Shown: positions 46,677 through 55,861, numbered from the stretch's first letter. The stretch is 64,000 bases of DNA from Rhodobacterales bacterium HKCCE4037 (GCA_015689645.1 WVSM01000007.1:62001-126000), one strand, 5' to 3'. Program-made: numbers and translations. Notes: a model not told the origin generated them from the sequence alone.

Positions 46677-47141
46677 ATGCGCGCCCTCACCTTCGCCCTC
46701 GCCCTCGCCGTCACACCCCTTGCCGCCAACGCCCAGTCGGTCGAGGAACTGGCCCGCGAATACGCCGCCCTCCCCGCCGTGCAGGAGATGATGGCCGCGA
46801 TGTTCTCGCCCGAGGCCTCCGCCGCCCAGATTGCCGCCACCCTGCCGCCGGGCATGGACCTCAGCGAGCAGCAGTTGACCGACCTCGGCAACCTGCTGTC
46901 GGAAGAGCTGACGGATTTTCAGCCCCGGCTTGAAGTGCTGATGATCGAAGGCATGGTCGAAACCTTCAACGAGGAGGAGATGCAGGCGATGATCGACTTC
47001 TATTCCTCGGACGTGGGTCGCTCGATCCTCGTGCAGACGCAGCCGATGTTCACCAACATCATGACCCAGCTCGCGCCCGAGATGCAGGCGCGCATGATGG
47101 GCCGTCAGAACGATATCATGGCGATCATCATGGGGCAGTAA
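46677..47141 (+). CDS. DUF2059 domain-containing secreted protein
   Basis: 154 residues with a Sec signal peptide (MRALTFALALAVTPLAANA) and a DUF2059 helical domain (MQAMIDFYSSDVGRSILVQT). The family is periplasmic and of unknown function. ATG 46677 has AAAAGGAG 5 nt upstream. It follows soeC by 85 bp on the same strand, so it may be read through with soeABC, but no functional link is evident. Confidence 0.85.
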   Translation: MRALTFALALAVTPLAANAQSVEELAREYAALPAVQEMMAAMFSPEASAAQIAATLPPGMDLSEQQLTDLGNLLSEELTDFQPRLEVLMIEGMVETFNEEEMQAMIDFYSSDVGRSILVQTQPMFTNIMTQLAPEMQARMMGRQNDIMAIIMGQ

Positions 47142-47144
47142 CGC

Positions 47145-47205
47145 CCGCCACCCGTGGCGGAAGGTCCTTGCAAGGACCTTCCGTCACGCGTTTTCGAAAA
47201 CGCGT
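47145..47205. terminator. Three consecutive hairpins between converging genes
   Basis: CCGCCAC-CC-GTGGCGG (47145-47160), a perfect 24-bp palindrome centred on CTTGCAAG (47159-47182), and ACGCGTTTTCGAAAACGCGT (47186-47205). They fill the gap between the DUF2059 and PhyH genes, which converge, so a bidirectional terminator is the simplest reading. The style matches the hairpin array at 12131. Confidence 0.65.
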
Positions 47206-47214
47206 CCCCGCGCC

Positions 47215-48360
47215 CTACAGCCCCCGCCGCGCGATCTGTGCATCGAGCGCCGCGGCGAAGGTCTCCGCGTCCATCCCCTCGGCCAGCGCGCGCCGCAGCA
47301 GCGCCGCCATGCTTTCGGGCGCAAGCCCGCCAACCGGCGGGTCGGTGTCGAGGTTCGTGGGGAAGGCATAGCCCTCCGCCGTGCAGGCAATCGCCGCCTC
47401 GCGACGGTCTTCGGCCAGGTCCGGCAGCACCGGATAGATCAGCTTCGACATCCCCGCCCGGTCCACGCTCTCCATCGCGCGCCCGAAGGCCGACGAGACC
47501 TGCAACAGGTTCGCCATCCGGTGAATGTCTTCCGACGTGTTCGCCCCCGCCGCGTGGAACAGCGCCGGGTTGAAGAACAGCCCGTCGCCCTTCTCAAGCG
47601 GCATCTGCACGCAATGCGCCTCGAAATGCGCGGCGAACTCCGGGCGGCGATAGGCCATGTAACCGGCCGCGAACATCTGGCTGAACGGCAGCAGTTTCGT
47701 CGGCCCGCTTTCGACCGGCATGTCGCAATGCGCGATCGCGCCCTGCAGCGTCATGACCTGGCTCAGCGCGTGGACATGGGCGGGAAACTTCGCCGCCACC
47801 TCCGCCGTCTGGAACCCAAGGTGATAATCGCGATGCGCGGTCTGTGCCTGCCCGCCGGGCCGCACCACGTTGACCTGCGCCGTCATCTGGAAATCCGGGC
47901 CGAGCCATGCCTCCGACACCGCCGCCACCGCCGGCGCACCGTAATAGGCGGCATAACCCGCCGGGTCGGCTTTGCAGTGCTTTTCCAGCACGTTCCAGAT
48001 CCGCGAATTGGCCCCGGCCGCCGCGAAGTGATCCGCGCCGCCACCGCCCTGCGCGGCCTCCTCCGCGATGATGCGGTTGAAGACCTCGCTTGCCGCGTCG
48101 ATGGCCGCGTGATCGGGCTGCGCCTGTTTCAGGACGACGACACCTGCCGATTGCCCCAGGACCCAGGCCCATTCCGCCAACAGCTCCGGGCGCCTCGGGC
48201 CGTTCAGGACCTCGCCGAGGGCGGAGATGTCGTAGACCGGCACGTTCTTATCGACCCGATCCGCGAAGCTCAGATCCGACGGGTCGAGGCTCTGCGCCGT
48301 CAACGCCTCGAACTCCGCAAGCGTCCCGCTGTCCCTAGAGAAATAGCCCGTGTGTTTCAT
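47215..48360 (-). CDS. Phytanoyl-CoA dioxygenase (PhyH) family protein
   Basis: 381 residues. Fe(II)/2-oxoglutarate dioxygenase fold with the iron motif HRDYH (His-x-Asp) in GQAQTAHRDYHLGFQ, a distal His in NPALFHAAGANTS and a following HRMANLLQ arginine for 2-oxoglutarate. ATG 48360 has GGAGG 5 nt upstream. It lies 16 bp after the ABC ATPase gene, last in the inositol transporter operon. A hydroxylation related to inositol or a methylated/phosphorylated derivative is possible, but the substrate is unknown. Confidence 0.85.
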   Translation of the reverse strand: MKHTGYFSRDSGTLAEFEALTAQSLDPSDLSFADRVDKNVPVYDISALGEVLNGPRRPELLAEWAWVLGQSAGVVVLKQAQPDHAAIDAASEVFNRIIAEEAAQGGGGADHFAAAGANSRIWNVLEKHCKADPAGYAAYYGAPAVAAVSEAWLGPDFQMTAQVNVVRPGGQAQTAHRDYHLGFQTAEVAAKFPAHVHALSQVMTLQGAIAHCDMPVESGPTKLLPFSQMFAAGYMAYRRPEFAAHFEAHCVQMPLEKGDGLFFNPALFHAAGANTSEDIHRMANLLQVSSAFGRAMESVDRAGMSKLIYPVLPDLAEDRREAAIACTAEGYAFPTNLDTDPPVGGLAPESMAALLRRALAEGMDAETFAAALDAQIARRGL

Positions 48361-48376
48361 CGCTGCCTCCCCCGGC

Positions 48377-49180
48377 TCAGACGGTCCCGCCAAGCGAGCC
48401 TTCCAGCTCCGCCATTTCCTGGCCACCGGCCATCAAATCCTGCAATTCCTCCGGCGTGATCTCGCCGCGCCGCGCCGTGCCAAGCGTCTTGCCCCGGTTC
48501 AGCACCGTGAACCGGTCGCCCACTGCCATGGCATGGCGCACGTTGTGGGTGATGAAGACGACGCCGATACCGTTCTTGCGCACCTTGTCCACGGTCGCGA
48601 GCACGTTCGAGGTCTGCCTGACCCCCAGCGCCGAGGTCGGTTCGTCGAGGATCAGCACTTTCGCCCCGAAATAGACCGCCCGCGCGATCGCGACGGTCTG
48701 GCGTTCCCCGCCCGACAGCGTGCCGACCGCCTGGTCGGGCGAGCGCAGGTTGATGCCCATCTTCTTCATCTCGGACATGGTCGTCGAATTGGCCTTGTCG
48801 AAGTCGATGAAGAGGCCCTTCTTCGGCTCCCGCCCCATCCAGAAATTGCGCGTGACGCTCATCAGCGGGATCATCGCAAGATCCTGATAGACCGTTGCGA
48901 TCCCCGCCTCCATCGCGTCGCGCGGGCTGGCGAAATTCATCTCGCGGCCCTCGAACAGGATCTTGCCAGCGGTCGGCTTGTGCACGCCCGACATCGTCTT
49001 GATGAAGGTCGATTTGCCCGCGCCGTTGTCGCCCAGAAGGCAATGGCACTCGCCCGCCTTCACGTCGAAGCTGACCCCGTTCAGCGCGATGACCGGCCCG
49101 AAATGCTTCTCGATGTCCCGCATCTCGACGATGGGCTTCTCGCTCATCGCGGCGTCGTGGTGGAAGGCCGTATCGGACAT
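48377..49180 (-). CDS. Sugar ABC transporter ATP-binding protein, predicted inositol importer
   Basis: 267 residues, a single ABC domain of the FrcA type: Walker [10 protein letters not shown] (about 50-58), signature LSGGERQ, Walker [13 protein letters not shown]. Its ATG overlaps the permease stop by one base. It belongs to the transporter controlled by the LacI repressor whose palindrome also lies before iolD, so myo-inositol is the likely cargo (inference from regulation). Confidence 0.87.
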   Translation of the reverse strand: MSDTAFHHDAAMSEKPIVEMRDIEKHFGPVIALNGVSFDVKAGECHCLLGDNGAGKSTFIKTMSGVHKPTAGKILFEGREMNFASPRDAMEAGIATVYQDLAMIPLMSVTRNFWMGREPKKGLFIDFDKANSTTMSEMKKMGINLRSPDQAVGTLSGGERQTVAIARAVYFGAKVLILDEPTSALGVRQTSNVLATVDKVRKNGIGVVFITHNVRHAMAVGDRFTVLNRGKTLGTARRGEITPEELQDLMAGGQEMAELEGSLGGTV

Positions 49181-50325
49181 CAGCGTTCTCCCGTGATGAT
49201 GCGGCGGATGTAGGTGTTCAGGATCACCGCGAACAGCAGGATGACCCCCAGGAACACCCGGAACAGGCTGCTTTCCACGTCCGCGAAGAACAGCCCCTGC
49301 TGCACGACCCCGAAGATCAGCGCCCCCAGCGCCGCCCCCACGACCGAGCCGTAGCCCCCGGTCAGAAGCGCGCCCCCGATCACCACCGCGATGATCGCCT
49401 CGAATTCCTTCAGGATGCCCCGGTCCGCGGCGGCCGAGCCGAACTCGAACACCTGGCAGCAGGCGAAGACGGTCGAACAGAAGGCCGTCGTCATGAACAT
49501 CGAGATCTTCACCCGGTCCACCGGCACACCCACGTAGCGCGCGGCCTGCGCGTCACCGCCGGCGGCGAAGATCCAGTTGCCGAAGCGTGTGCGCGTCAGG
49601 ATCAGGTGGCCGATCACCACCAGCACCAGCGCCCAGACGATCAGCATCGGGATGCCGCTGACCACCGGCTCGCCCTCGCGCGTCCCACGGGTAAACGTCT
49701 CTATGACGCCGATGTCGGCCAGCCAGACGAACAGCCACCCCATGATGTCGTTGGCGAAGATCGCGGCCAGCCAGTCGCCTTCCGCCGCCTCCTCGATGCC
49801 GCCGATGATCGTGCGGCTTTCCACCGTCTGCGGAATGAAGATCGTGAAGCCGCGCAGGATGAACAGGAACGCCAGCGTCACGATGAACGACGGCAGGCCG
49901 GTGCGCACCACGATCAGCCCGTTGAGCGCCCCGATCCCGATGCAGATCGCGAAGGTGATCAGGATGGCAAGCCACATCGGCAGCCCCCAGACCACGCCGA
50001 ACATCGCGATGGAGATGCCCGCGAACCCGATCATCGAGCCGACCGACAGGTCGAACTCGCCCGCCACCATCAGCATGCAGGCCCCGACCGCGATGATCAT
50101 GAACTGCGCCGAGACGACCGACCAGTTCAGGATGCCCTGCGCGTTGAACATGCCGCTGTCGCCGGCAAGGATGCCGAAGAAGACGAAGACGGCGATGGTG
50201 CCGACGATCCCGCCCAACTCGGGCCGCACCAGCCAGTTGCGCAGGCCCCCGATGTCCTTGATCCGCTCGTCCGCCCCGTCGGGCTGCGGTGTCGGCCCAC
50301 CGGCCGCAGGTTGTGCCTCTGCCAT
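49180..50325 (-). CDS. Sugar ABC transporter permease, predicted inositol importer
   Basis: 381 residues, about ten helices, BPD_transp_2/FrcC type ([40 protein letters not shown]). A hydrophilic N-terminus of about 35 residues precedes the first helix, and a larger extracytoplasmic loop occurs near 175-215. Preceded by a hairpin with a T-run that separates it from the binding-protein gene. Confidence 0.88.
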   Translation of the reverse strand: MAEAQPAAGGPTPQPDGADERIKDIGGLRNWLVRPELGGIVGTIAVFVFFGILAGDSGMFNAQGILNWSVVSAQFMIIAVGACMLMVAGEFDLSVGSMIGFAGISIAMFGVVWGLPMWLAILITFAICIGIGALNGLIVVRTGLPSFIVTLAFLFILRGFTIFIPQTVESRTIIGGIEEAAEGDWLAAIFANDIMGWLFVWLADIGVIETFTRGTREGEPVVSGIPMLIVWALVLVVIGHLILTRTRFGNWIFAAGGDAQAARYVGVPVDRVKISMFMTTAFCSTVFACCQVFEFGSAAADRGILKEFEAIIAVVIGGALLTGGYGSVVGAALGALIFGVVQQGLFFADVESSLFRVFLGVILLFAVILNTYIRRIITGER

Positions 50326-50408
50326 CTGGTCTGTCCCTCCCCGTGGTTCCGCGCGATCCGTGCGGTTTGCGAAAGCCCCCGGTCCCGGGACTTGCGAAAG
50401 CCGCCTTG

Positions 50409-50441
50409 AAAAAGGGCAGGCAACGTTGCCGCCACCTGCCC
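50409..50441 (-). terminator. Intercistronic rho-independent-type terminator after inositol binding-protein gene
   Basis: On the minus strand GGGCAGG pairs with CCTGCCC (50414-50441), with the 12-bp palindrome GGCAACGTTGCC inside, followed by TTTTT. Partial termination would favour binding protein over permease and ATPase. Confidence 0.65.
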
Positions 50442-50476
50442 CGATGTCTCAGGCGATCCCGTGGACCGCCCGCGCC

Positions 50477-51424
50477 TCAGCGGTATTCGCCGGCCAGCGC
50501 TTCCACCATCTCGAGGCCGTCGGCGGTGATGAACCCGGGGCCGGAGTTGATGTTGTTGCCGGGCAGAACGCCGTAGCGGTGGTAGTTGGTCAGAACCACG
50601 ACCGGCAGGTAGGCCTGCAGGAACGGCTGCTGGTCGATGCCCCACTGGATCACGCCGTCACGGATGCCCTGCACGATGTTCTCGCCCAGGTCGAACGTGC
50701 CGAAGTAGATGTCGCCGGCAAGGCCCATCTCTTCCAGCGCCAGGATCGTCGGGTCGGCCGAGGTCGGCCCGAGGGTCAGGATACCGTCGGTTTCGGGGTT
50801 GGCGTTCAGGTAGGCCATCACCCGGTTCTGGATCTCCGCCGGGTCCTGGCCCGCGTCGATCATCGATTCGCCCAGTTCGACGCCCAGGCCGTCCGCGAAG
50901 CCCTGGCAGCGCTCGGCCACCACGGGGTTCGAGATGACGTGGTTCACGCACAGGAAGCTGGTCACGCCGTCGTCCGCGGCCCGCTGACCGGCGGCGAAGC
51001 CCGCGTCGTATTCCGGCTGGCCGACATACATCAGCGCGCCCACTTCACGCGCCTGCTCCGGCGTGCCGGAGTTCATGATGATGACGTCGATGCCCGCATC
51101 CACCGCGGCACTGATCGAATCGCCCAGAACGGTCGGGTCGGCGAGCGTCGTGATGATGCCGTCCGGTCCGCTTGCGGCGGCCTGCTCGATGATGCGCGCC
51201 ATGTCGGCGATGTCGCCGGTCGGCGGGTTGCGGTATTCGACCTCGACGTTCATCTGCTCGCCCGCAAGCGTCAGCGCGTTGCGGATCGTGTTCCACCAGC
51301 TGTCGCTGTCGGGTGCGTGGCTGACGAGGATGTAACGCTCGCCCTCGGCCTGCACGGCGGTGGCGCCCATAAGCGCGGATGCGGCCACGGCGGTGACGGC
51401 AACCGTCTTCAGAAATGCTTTCAT
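50477..51424 (-). CDS. Sugar ABC transporter substrate-binding protein, predicted inositol importer
   Basis: 315 residues with a Sec signal (MKAFLKTVAVTAVAASALMG...VQA) and a type I periplasmic-binding-protein fold (YILVSHAPDSDSWWNTIRNA, DVIIMNSGTPEQAREVG). ATG 51424 has GGAGG 5 nt upstream; the frame to 51514 crosses the operator. The promoter carries the same 16-bp LacI palindrome as the iolD promoter, so it probably captures myo-inositol. Resembles inositol-binding proteins in operon setting rather than by a diagnostic motif. Confidence 0.86.
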   Translation of the reverse strand: MKAFLKTVAVTAVAASALMGATAVQAEGERYILVSHAPDSDSWWNTIRNALTLAGEQMNVEVEYRNPPTGDIADMARIIEQAAASGPDGIITTLADPTVLGDSISAAVDAGIDVIIMNSGTPEQAREVGALMYVGQPEYDAGFAAGQRAADDGVTSFLCVNHVISNPVVAERCQGFADGLGVELGESMIDAGQDPAEIQNRVMAYLNANPETDGILTLGPTSADPTILALEEMGLAGDIYFGTFDLGENIVQGIRDGVIQWGIDQQPFLQAYLPVVVLTNYHRYGVLPGNNINSGPGFITADGLEMVEALAGEYR

Positions 51425-51497
51425 GATGTCCTCCCAAGTGATCATCGGACGGGTCGCGACGCCCGCCTTGACGAAACGGTAGCGGCGAATCTGATTC

Positions 51498-51515
51498 ATT
51501 GCAACCGGTTGCAAT
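51498..51515. promoter_or_regulatory. LacI-type operator (inositol regulon), copy 1
   Basis: ATTGCAACCGGTTGCAAT is a perfect 18-bp palindrome with a central CG, typical of LacI-family sites. It lies between the binding-protein gene and the LacI gene that diverges from it, allowing control of both. The inner 16 bp recur at 55846-55861. Confidence 0.85.
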
Positions 51516-51586
51516 TCGCGCTTTACTTTCTGTCATGAAGCCGACGGCACGGGAGTGTTCGCCGCCGGCATCCGAAGGAACGATTC

Positions 51587-52603
51587 ATGGGCGTCACCCT
51601 CAAGGACGTGGCCGAGAAGGCCGGTGTCTCGACCTCGGCCGTGTCACGCACGTTCACCGAGGGCGCGTCCGTTTCCGCCAAGACCCGCGCCAAGGTGGAA
51701 CGCGCGGCCAAGGCGCTCGGCTATTCACCCAACGCGCTGGCCTCCAGCCTGACGACCGGGCGCACCAAGCTGATCGGGCTGGTCTCCAACAACTTCCACA
51801 ACCCGCTGTTCCTCGAAGTCTTCGACCGCTTCACCCGCGGCCTGCAGGACCGCGGCCTGCGCCCCCTTCTCGTGAACCTCACGCCGCAGGAAACCGACCC
51901 CGAGGCCACGATCCGCATGCTGCGCCAGTATTCCGTGGACGGCGCGATCGTCGCATCATCCACCCTGCCGCCCACCTATTCCGAGGCGTTCCGCGCCGCC
52001 GGCATTCCGGTGGTGAATTCCTTCGGCCGATTCTCCACCGCGCCGCAGGTCCATGTCGTCGGCATCGACAACGTCGCCTGTGGTCGGATGGCGGCCGAGG
52101 CCCTGATCGCACGCGGCTACAGGCGCGTGGCCTTTCTCGGCGGGCCCGAGAACGCGACCTCCACGCAGGACCGCGCCCTGGGATTCCTCGCCGCCCTGCG
52201 CGAACACCCCGAGATCGACGTCTCGGTCAGCTACGCGCGCGCCTATTCCTTCGATGCCGGACGGGTCGAGATGACCAAGCAATTGATGCAGGGCCGGGCC
52301 GAGGCGTATTTCTGCGGCGACGACGTGCTGTCCATCGGCGCGCTGTCCGCCGTGCAGGAGGCCGGGCTGCGCTGCCCGGAGGATGTCGGGATCATCGGCC
52401 TCAACGACATGGAGATGTCGAGTTGGCAGAACATCAACCTCACGACCATCCGCCAGCCGGTGGCCGAGATCATCGGGGCCTCCATCGACCTCGTGGTCGA
52501 CACGGTCGAAAGCCCCGCACGCCACCCCGAAACGCGCCTCTTCCCCTGCCGCGTGATCGAGCGGGGCACCCTGCGCCCGGTCACAGAACCCCGCCAGACC
52601 TGA
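51587..52603 (+). CDS. LacI-family repressor of the inositol regulon
   Basis: 338 residues. HTH TLKDVAEKAGVSTSAVSRTF (about 4-23), hinge LASSLTTGRT, and a type I sensor domain (IGLVSNNFHNPLFLEV, VGIIGLNDMEMSSWQNINLT). It diverges from the transporter operon. Identical TTGCAACCGGTTGCAA palindromes in its own promoter and at the iolD/Gfo-Idh divergent promoter mark it as the probable regulator of inositol uptake and catabolism. The inducer is unknown from sequence. Confidence 0.88.
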   Translation: MGVTLKDVAEKAGVSTSAVSRTFTEGASVSAKTRAKVERAAKALGYSPNALASSLTTGRTKLIGLVSNNFHNPLFLEVFDRFTRGLQDRGLRPLLVNLTPQETDPEATIRMLRQYSVDGAIVASSTLPPTYSEAFRAAGIPVVNSFGRFSTAPQVHVVGIDNVACGRMAAEALIARGYRRVAFLGGPENATSTQDRALGFLAALREHPEIDVSVSYARAYSFDAGRVEMTKQLMQGRAEAYFCGDDVLSIGALSAVQEAGLRCPEDVGIIGLNDMEMSSWQNINLTTIRQPVAEIIGASIDLVVDTVESPARHPETRLFPCRVIERGTLRPVTEPRQT

Positions 52604-52625
52604 CCGGACCGTTCGGAAATCTGTA

Positions 52626-52656
52626 ACTACAGATTCACTACGGGATAACTACGGGT
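52626..52656 (+). repeat. 11-bp phased direct repeat ACTAC(A/G)GG, locus 2
   Basis: ACTACAGA, ACTACGGG and ACTACGGG begin at 52626, 52637 and 52648, exactly 11 bp apart, with a decayed fourth unit following. The first unit is also part of the palindrome CTGTA-AC-TACAG (52621-52632). It lies in the 56-bp gap between converging genes. Same unit and spacing as 12280-12309. Confidence 0.65.
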
Positions 52657-52659
52657 TCT

Positions 52660-53802
52660 TTATACCGCCTCGCGGAACATCGGAGGCCGCGCATCGACCC
52701 ATTCGCCCCGCGCCTTTGCGGACGCCACGGCCCCGTAGACGGCCGCCATCGAACGCACCCCGTCGCGCGCCGTCGGGAAGGCCCCATGCGCCTCTCCGCG
52801 GATCGCGGCCGCGAGGTCGACATAGATATTCGCAACCGCCAGCGGAAAGCCTTCCGGATGCGCGATCGCGACCCGGCTGAGGCGTTGCGCCTCCTCCGAA
52901 AGCCCCGCCTCGCCCTTCTCCATGATCTGCGTCCGACCGCCCACCGGCGTGTAGAGAACCTGGTTCGGCTGCTCGCTGGCCCACCGGAATCCTCCAGTCT
53001 CTCCAAAGACTTGGATGTCGAACCCGTGCTGTCGCCCGATGGCGACCGATGATGTCCAGAGCCGCCCGACCGTGCCGCCTTCCATGCGGAAATTGACCAT
53101 CGCGTCGTCTTCCAGCACGCGGCTGTCGATGGTGCTGGCGAAGTCGGCGCTCAGCTCGCGCACCTCGTCTCCGGTGATGAACGACGCCATGTGCAGCGCG
53201 TGAATCCCGCAATCCGCGAACTGTCCGGAGACCCCGGCCATCGCCGGATCATAGCGCCACCGCACACGCGGATTGTCCGCATCGGTCGCGTCGCCATGGT
53301 GGCCATGGCTGAAATTCGCCACCACGAGCCGGATTTTCCCGATAAATCCGTTACTTACCAGGTGCTTCATCTCCCGCACCATCGGGTAGGCGCTGTAGCA
53401 GTAATTCACCGCGCAGATCTTCCCGGACGCTTCCGCGATCTTCACGATCTCCTCGCCTTCCTCGACCGTCATGGTCATGGGCTTCTCGCACAAGACGTTG
53501 AAACCATTCTCCAAAAACGCCTTGGTGATCTCGAAGTGGGTGGCATTCGGCGTGGCCACGGTCACCAGGTCGACGCGGTCGTCCCGGTCCTTCTCGCCCG
53601 CCAGCATCTCGCGCCAGTCGCCATAGGCCCGGTCCGCATCCACGCCCAGTTGCTGCGCATAGGTGCGCCCCGCATCAGCATCGTGGTCCAACGCCCCAGC
53701 CGCCAACACGAAATTGCCATCCGCCTGCGCGCCCAACCGATGCGCCGGCCCGATCTGGGAGCCTTTGCCGCCCCCGACCATACCCCAGTTCAAACGCGCC
53801 AT
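52660..53802 (-). CDS. Gfo/Idh/MocA-family oxidoreductase of the inositol cluster
   Basis: 380 residues. Rossmann start NWGMVGGGKGSQIGPAHR, signature VLCEKPMTMTVEEG, and substrate motif GQFADCGIHALHMASF with the conserved histidine. The GGGKGSQIG loop is shared by a subgroup found in inositol loci. Likely oxidises an inositol isomer (for example scyllo- or chiro-inositol) or a derivative. 18 bp downstream of the iolE-like gene. Confidence 0.88.
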   Translation of the reverse strand: MARLNWGMVGGGKGSQIGPAHRLGAQADGNFVLAAGALDHDADAGRTYAQQLGVDADRAYGDWREMLAGEKDRDDRVDLVTVATPNATHFEITKAFLENGFNVLCEKPMTMTVEEGEEIVKIAEASGKICAVNYCYSAYPMVREMKHLVSNGFIGKIRLVVANFSHGHHGDATDADNPRVRWRYDPAMAGVSGQFADCGIHALHMASFITGDEVRELSADFASTIDSRVLEDDAMVNFRMEGGTVGRLWTSSVAIGRQHGFDIQVFGETGGFRWASEQPNQVLYTPVGGRTQIMEKGEAGLSEEAQRLSRVAIAHPEGFPLAVANIYVDLAAAIRGEAHGAFPTARDGVRSMAAVYGAVASAKARGEWVDARPPMFREAV

Positions 53803-53820
53803 GCGTTCGGCCCTCCCGCC

Positions 53821-54711
53821 TTAAAAGCCAATTGATTCCAGGTAGTTGCGATTTGCGACGGCATCGTCCTTCGGCCGCACATCCAAGGTCGGGTCGCAAT
53901 CCTGCTCGACCGTGCACCACCCCTCGAACCCGGCGTCCAGCAGCACCTGCCGCACCGCCGGGAAATCCACGTCGCCCTGTCCGAGGTTGCAGAAGATGCC
54001 CTGCCCGCAGGCGTCGTAGAAGCCGGTGCCTTTCGCGATGACAGCCGCCTTCACCACCGGGTCGATGTCCTTGAAATGCATATAGGAAATACGATCCATA
54101 TGTCGCTTCATGAAGGCGACGGGGTCGAACCCGGCATAGGAATGGTGTCCGGTGTCGAAGCAGATCTTAAGGATATCTTCAGACACTTCGTCTAGGAGTC
54201 GTTCGAGTTCCGGCTCGAAATCAATGAACCCGGCGGCATGGGCGTGAATCCCGACCGTCAGGCCGTAGTCTTCCGCGCCCATGCGGGCGATCTGTTCGAT
54301 CCGGTCGCGAAAGGCCGACCATTCCGCTGCGTCCATCTGCTCCGCCGCCTCGGCGCGGCCAGCGGTCGGCGCACGCCTTGGCGAGATCGAGTCAATCAGA
54401 ACAAGGTGTTGCGCGCCATGCGCCCGAAGCGCCTTGCAGGTGCGCACCGCTCCGTCGAGCACGTCGTCCCAGGCATCCGGATCATGGAACGGGCGAAAGA
54501 CAACGCCGCCGATCAGGTCCAGCCCATGTTCCGAGAGCGCCTCTCCCAGTTCTGCCGGATCCTCGGGCATGAACCCCACCGGCCCCAGCTCGATGCCGGT
54601 ATATCCGGCCTGTGCACATTCCTTCAGAACATCGCGCCACGCCGGGTTGCGCGGATCGCCCGCGAATTCCACGCCCCACGAACACGGCGCATTTCCAATC
54701 CGAATCGTCAT
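53821..54711 (-). CDS. iolE: Myo-inosose-2 dehydratase
   Basis: 296 residues, TIM barrel. Starts IRIGNAPCSWGVEFAGDP, the hallmark of IolE, and carries the metal-site segments CFDTGHHSYAGFDP and YMHFKDIDP. Dehydrates 2-keto-myo-inositol to the trihydroxycyclohexanedione used by IolD. ATG 54711 (GAGG 7 nt upstream) lies in the stop of the upstream Gfo/Idh gene. Confidence 0.92.
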   Translation of the reverse strand: MTIRIGNAPCSWGVEFAGDPRNPAWRDVLKECAQAGYTGIELGPVGFMPEDPAELGEALSEHGLDLIGGVVFRPFHDPDAWDDVLDGAVRTCKALRAHGAQHLVLIDSISPRRAPTAGRAEAAEQMDAAEWSAFRDRIEQIARMGAEDYGLTVGIHAHAAGFIDFEPELERLLDEVSEDILKICFDTGHHSYAGFDPVAFMKRHMDRISYMHFKDIDPVVKAAVIAKGTGFYDACGQGIFCNLGQGDVDFPAVRQVLLDAGFEGWCTVEQDCDPTLDVRPKDDAVANRNYLESIGF

Positions 54712-55820
54712 GCGTTTTCCTCTGCTTGGACGTCGACCCACCGGCCCTGCTCGGCCGATGCAAACCCCGCTTCGATCACCCGGCTCACGGCCAGCCCGTC
54801 TCGGAACGTGGGCCAGCGCGGTGTGCCGTCGGCAATCGCTTCGAGGAAGTCGCGCGCCTCGATGATGATCTGGTCCTGGTAGCCGGTGCCATGCCCCGGC
54901 CCCTGGCAGAACGGCAGGTAATCCGGATGCTCCGGACCGGTGAGGATCTTGGTGAAGCCGCGCGTCGCCTCCGGCCCCTCGGCCCGGTAGAGCCAGAGCG
55001 CGTTCTGATCCTCCTGATCGAAGCGGATCGCGCCTTTTGTGCCATGGATTTCATAGGCATAGCCCATCTTCCGCCCGGTCGCGACACGGCTGAAGAAAAG
55101 GTGGCCGATCGGTCCATTTTCAAACCGAACCATCATCTGCGCCTGGTCGTCGTTGTCGACGGCAACGCCGCCTCGGGCAGGATGAACGGTCTCGATCTCG
55201 GCCATGACGCGGGCAATCGGGCCCATCAGGGCAAGCGCGCAATTGACCATGTGCGGCGCGAGATCGCCCATGGTGCCATTCGCCCGGCCACTCGTCCTCC
55301 AATTGGCCGGCAGGTCCGGATCGGCGAGGAAATCCTCGGTATGCTCGCCCCTGAACCACGTGACGTCGCCAATGGCCCCTTCGGCCAACAACTGTCGCGC
55401 AAATTGCGTGGCGGGCGTGCGGACGTAGTTGAACCCGACCATGTTCACCTGCCCCGACGCCTCCGCCGCGGCCACCATCGCCTGCGCATCGTCGATGGAC
55501 GCGCCCAACGGCTTTTCGCAGAAGACCGGCTTTCCATTCGCAAGGGCAGCCTCTGCAATGGCGCGATGCGTGGATTGCGGCGAGGCGATCACGATCGCTT
55601 CGACGGCGGGATCTTGGACCACGTCCTCCCACGAGGCGGCTGCGCGGTTGAAGCCATAGGCATCGCGATACCGCTCGGCCGACGCCTCCGATCCCGCGGC
55701 GATATTTTCCAGCCGGGGGCGAAGACGCGTGCCGAATACCGCGCCGACGGAGGCCATCGCGACCGCATGAGCCTTGCCCATGTACCCGCCGCCGATTAGG
55801 CCGATGCCGATGTCCGCCAT
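54708..55820 (-). CDS. Gfo/Idh/MocA-family oxidoreductase of the inositol cluster
   Basis: 370 residues. Rossmann start IGLIGGGYMGKAHAVAM, signature VFCEKPLGASIDDA, substrate motif MGDLAPHMVNCAL, with histidine in a DxxPH rather than D-x-G-x-H arrangement. ATG 55820 follows GGAGGG. First gene leftward from the shared operator, translationally coupled to iolE. Probably a second inositol-isomer dehydrogenase beside IolG at 60.5 kb. Confidence 0.88.
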   Translation of the reverse strand: MADIGIGLIGGGYMGKAHAVAMASVGAVFGTRLRPRLENIAAGSEASAERYRDAYGFNRAAASWEDVVQDPAVEAIVIASPQSTHRAIAEAALANGKPVFCEKPLGASIDDAQAMVAAAEASGQVNMVGFNYVRTPATQFARQLLAEGAIGDVTWFRGEHTEDFLADPDLPANWRTSGRANGTMGDLAPHMVNCALALMGPIARVMAEIETVHPARGGVAVDNDDQAQMMVRFENGPIGHLFFSRVATGRKMGYAYEIHGTKGAIRFDQEDQNALWLYRAEGPEATRGFTKILTGPEHPDYLPFCQGPGHGTGYQDQIIIEARDFLEAIADGTPRWPTFRDGLAVSRVIEAGFASAEQGRWVDVQAEENA

Positions 55821-55845
55821 GGTTCCCTCCCCTCCGGCTTGCCTG

Positions 55846-55861
55846 TTGCAACCGGTTGCAA
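55846..55861. promoter_or_regulatory. LacI-type operator (inositol regulon), copy 2
   Basis: TTGCAACCGGTTGCAA, identical to the core of the palindrome at 51498-51515. It sits in the 122-bp divergent region between the Gfo/Idh-iolE and iolDCB genes, so one repressor can control uptake and both catabolic directions. Confidence 0.85.

Noticed and set aside
47145-47205. Insertion-sequence terminal repeats
   Set aside because: Symmetric palindromes with no transposase, target duplication or enclosed element.
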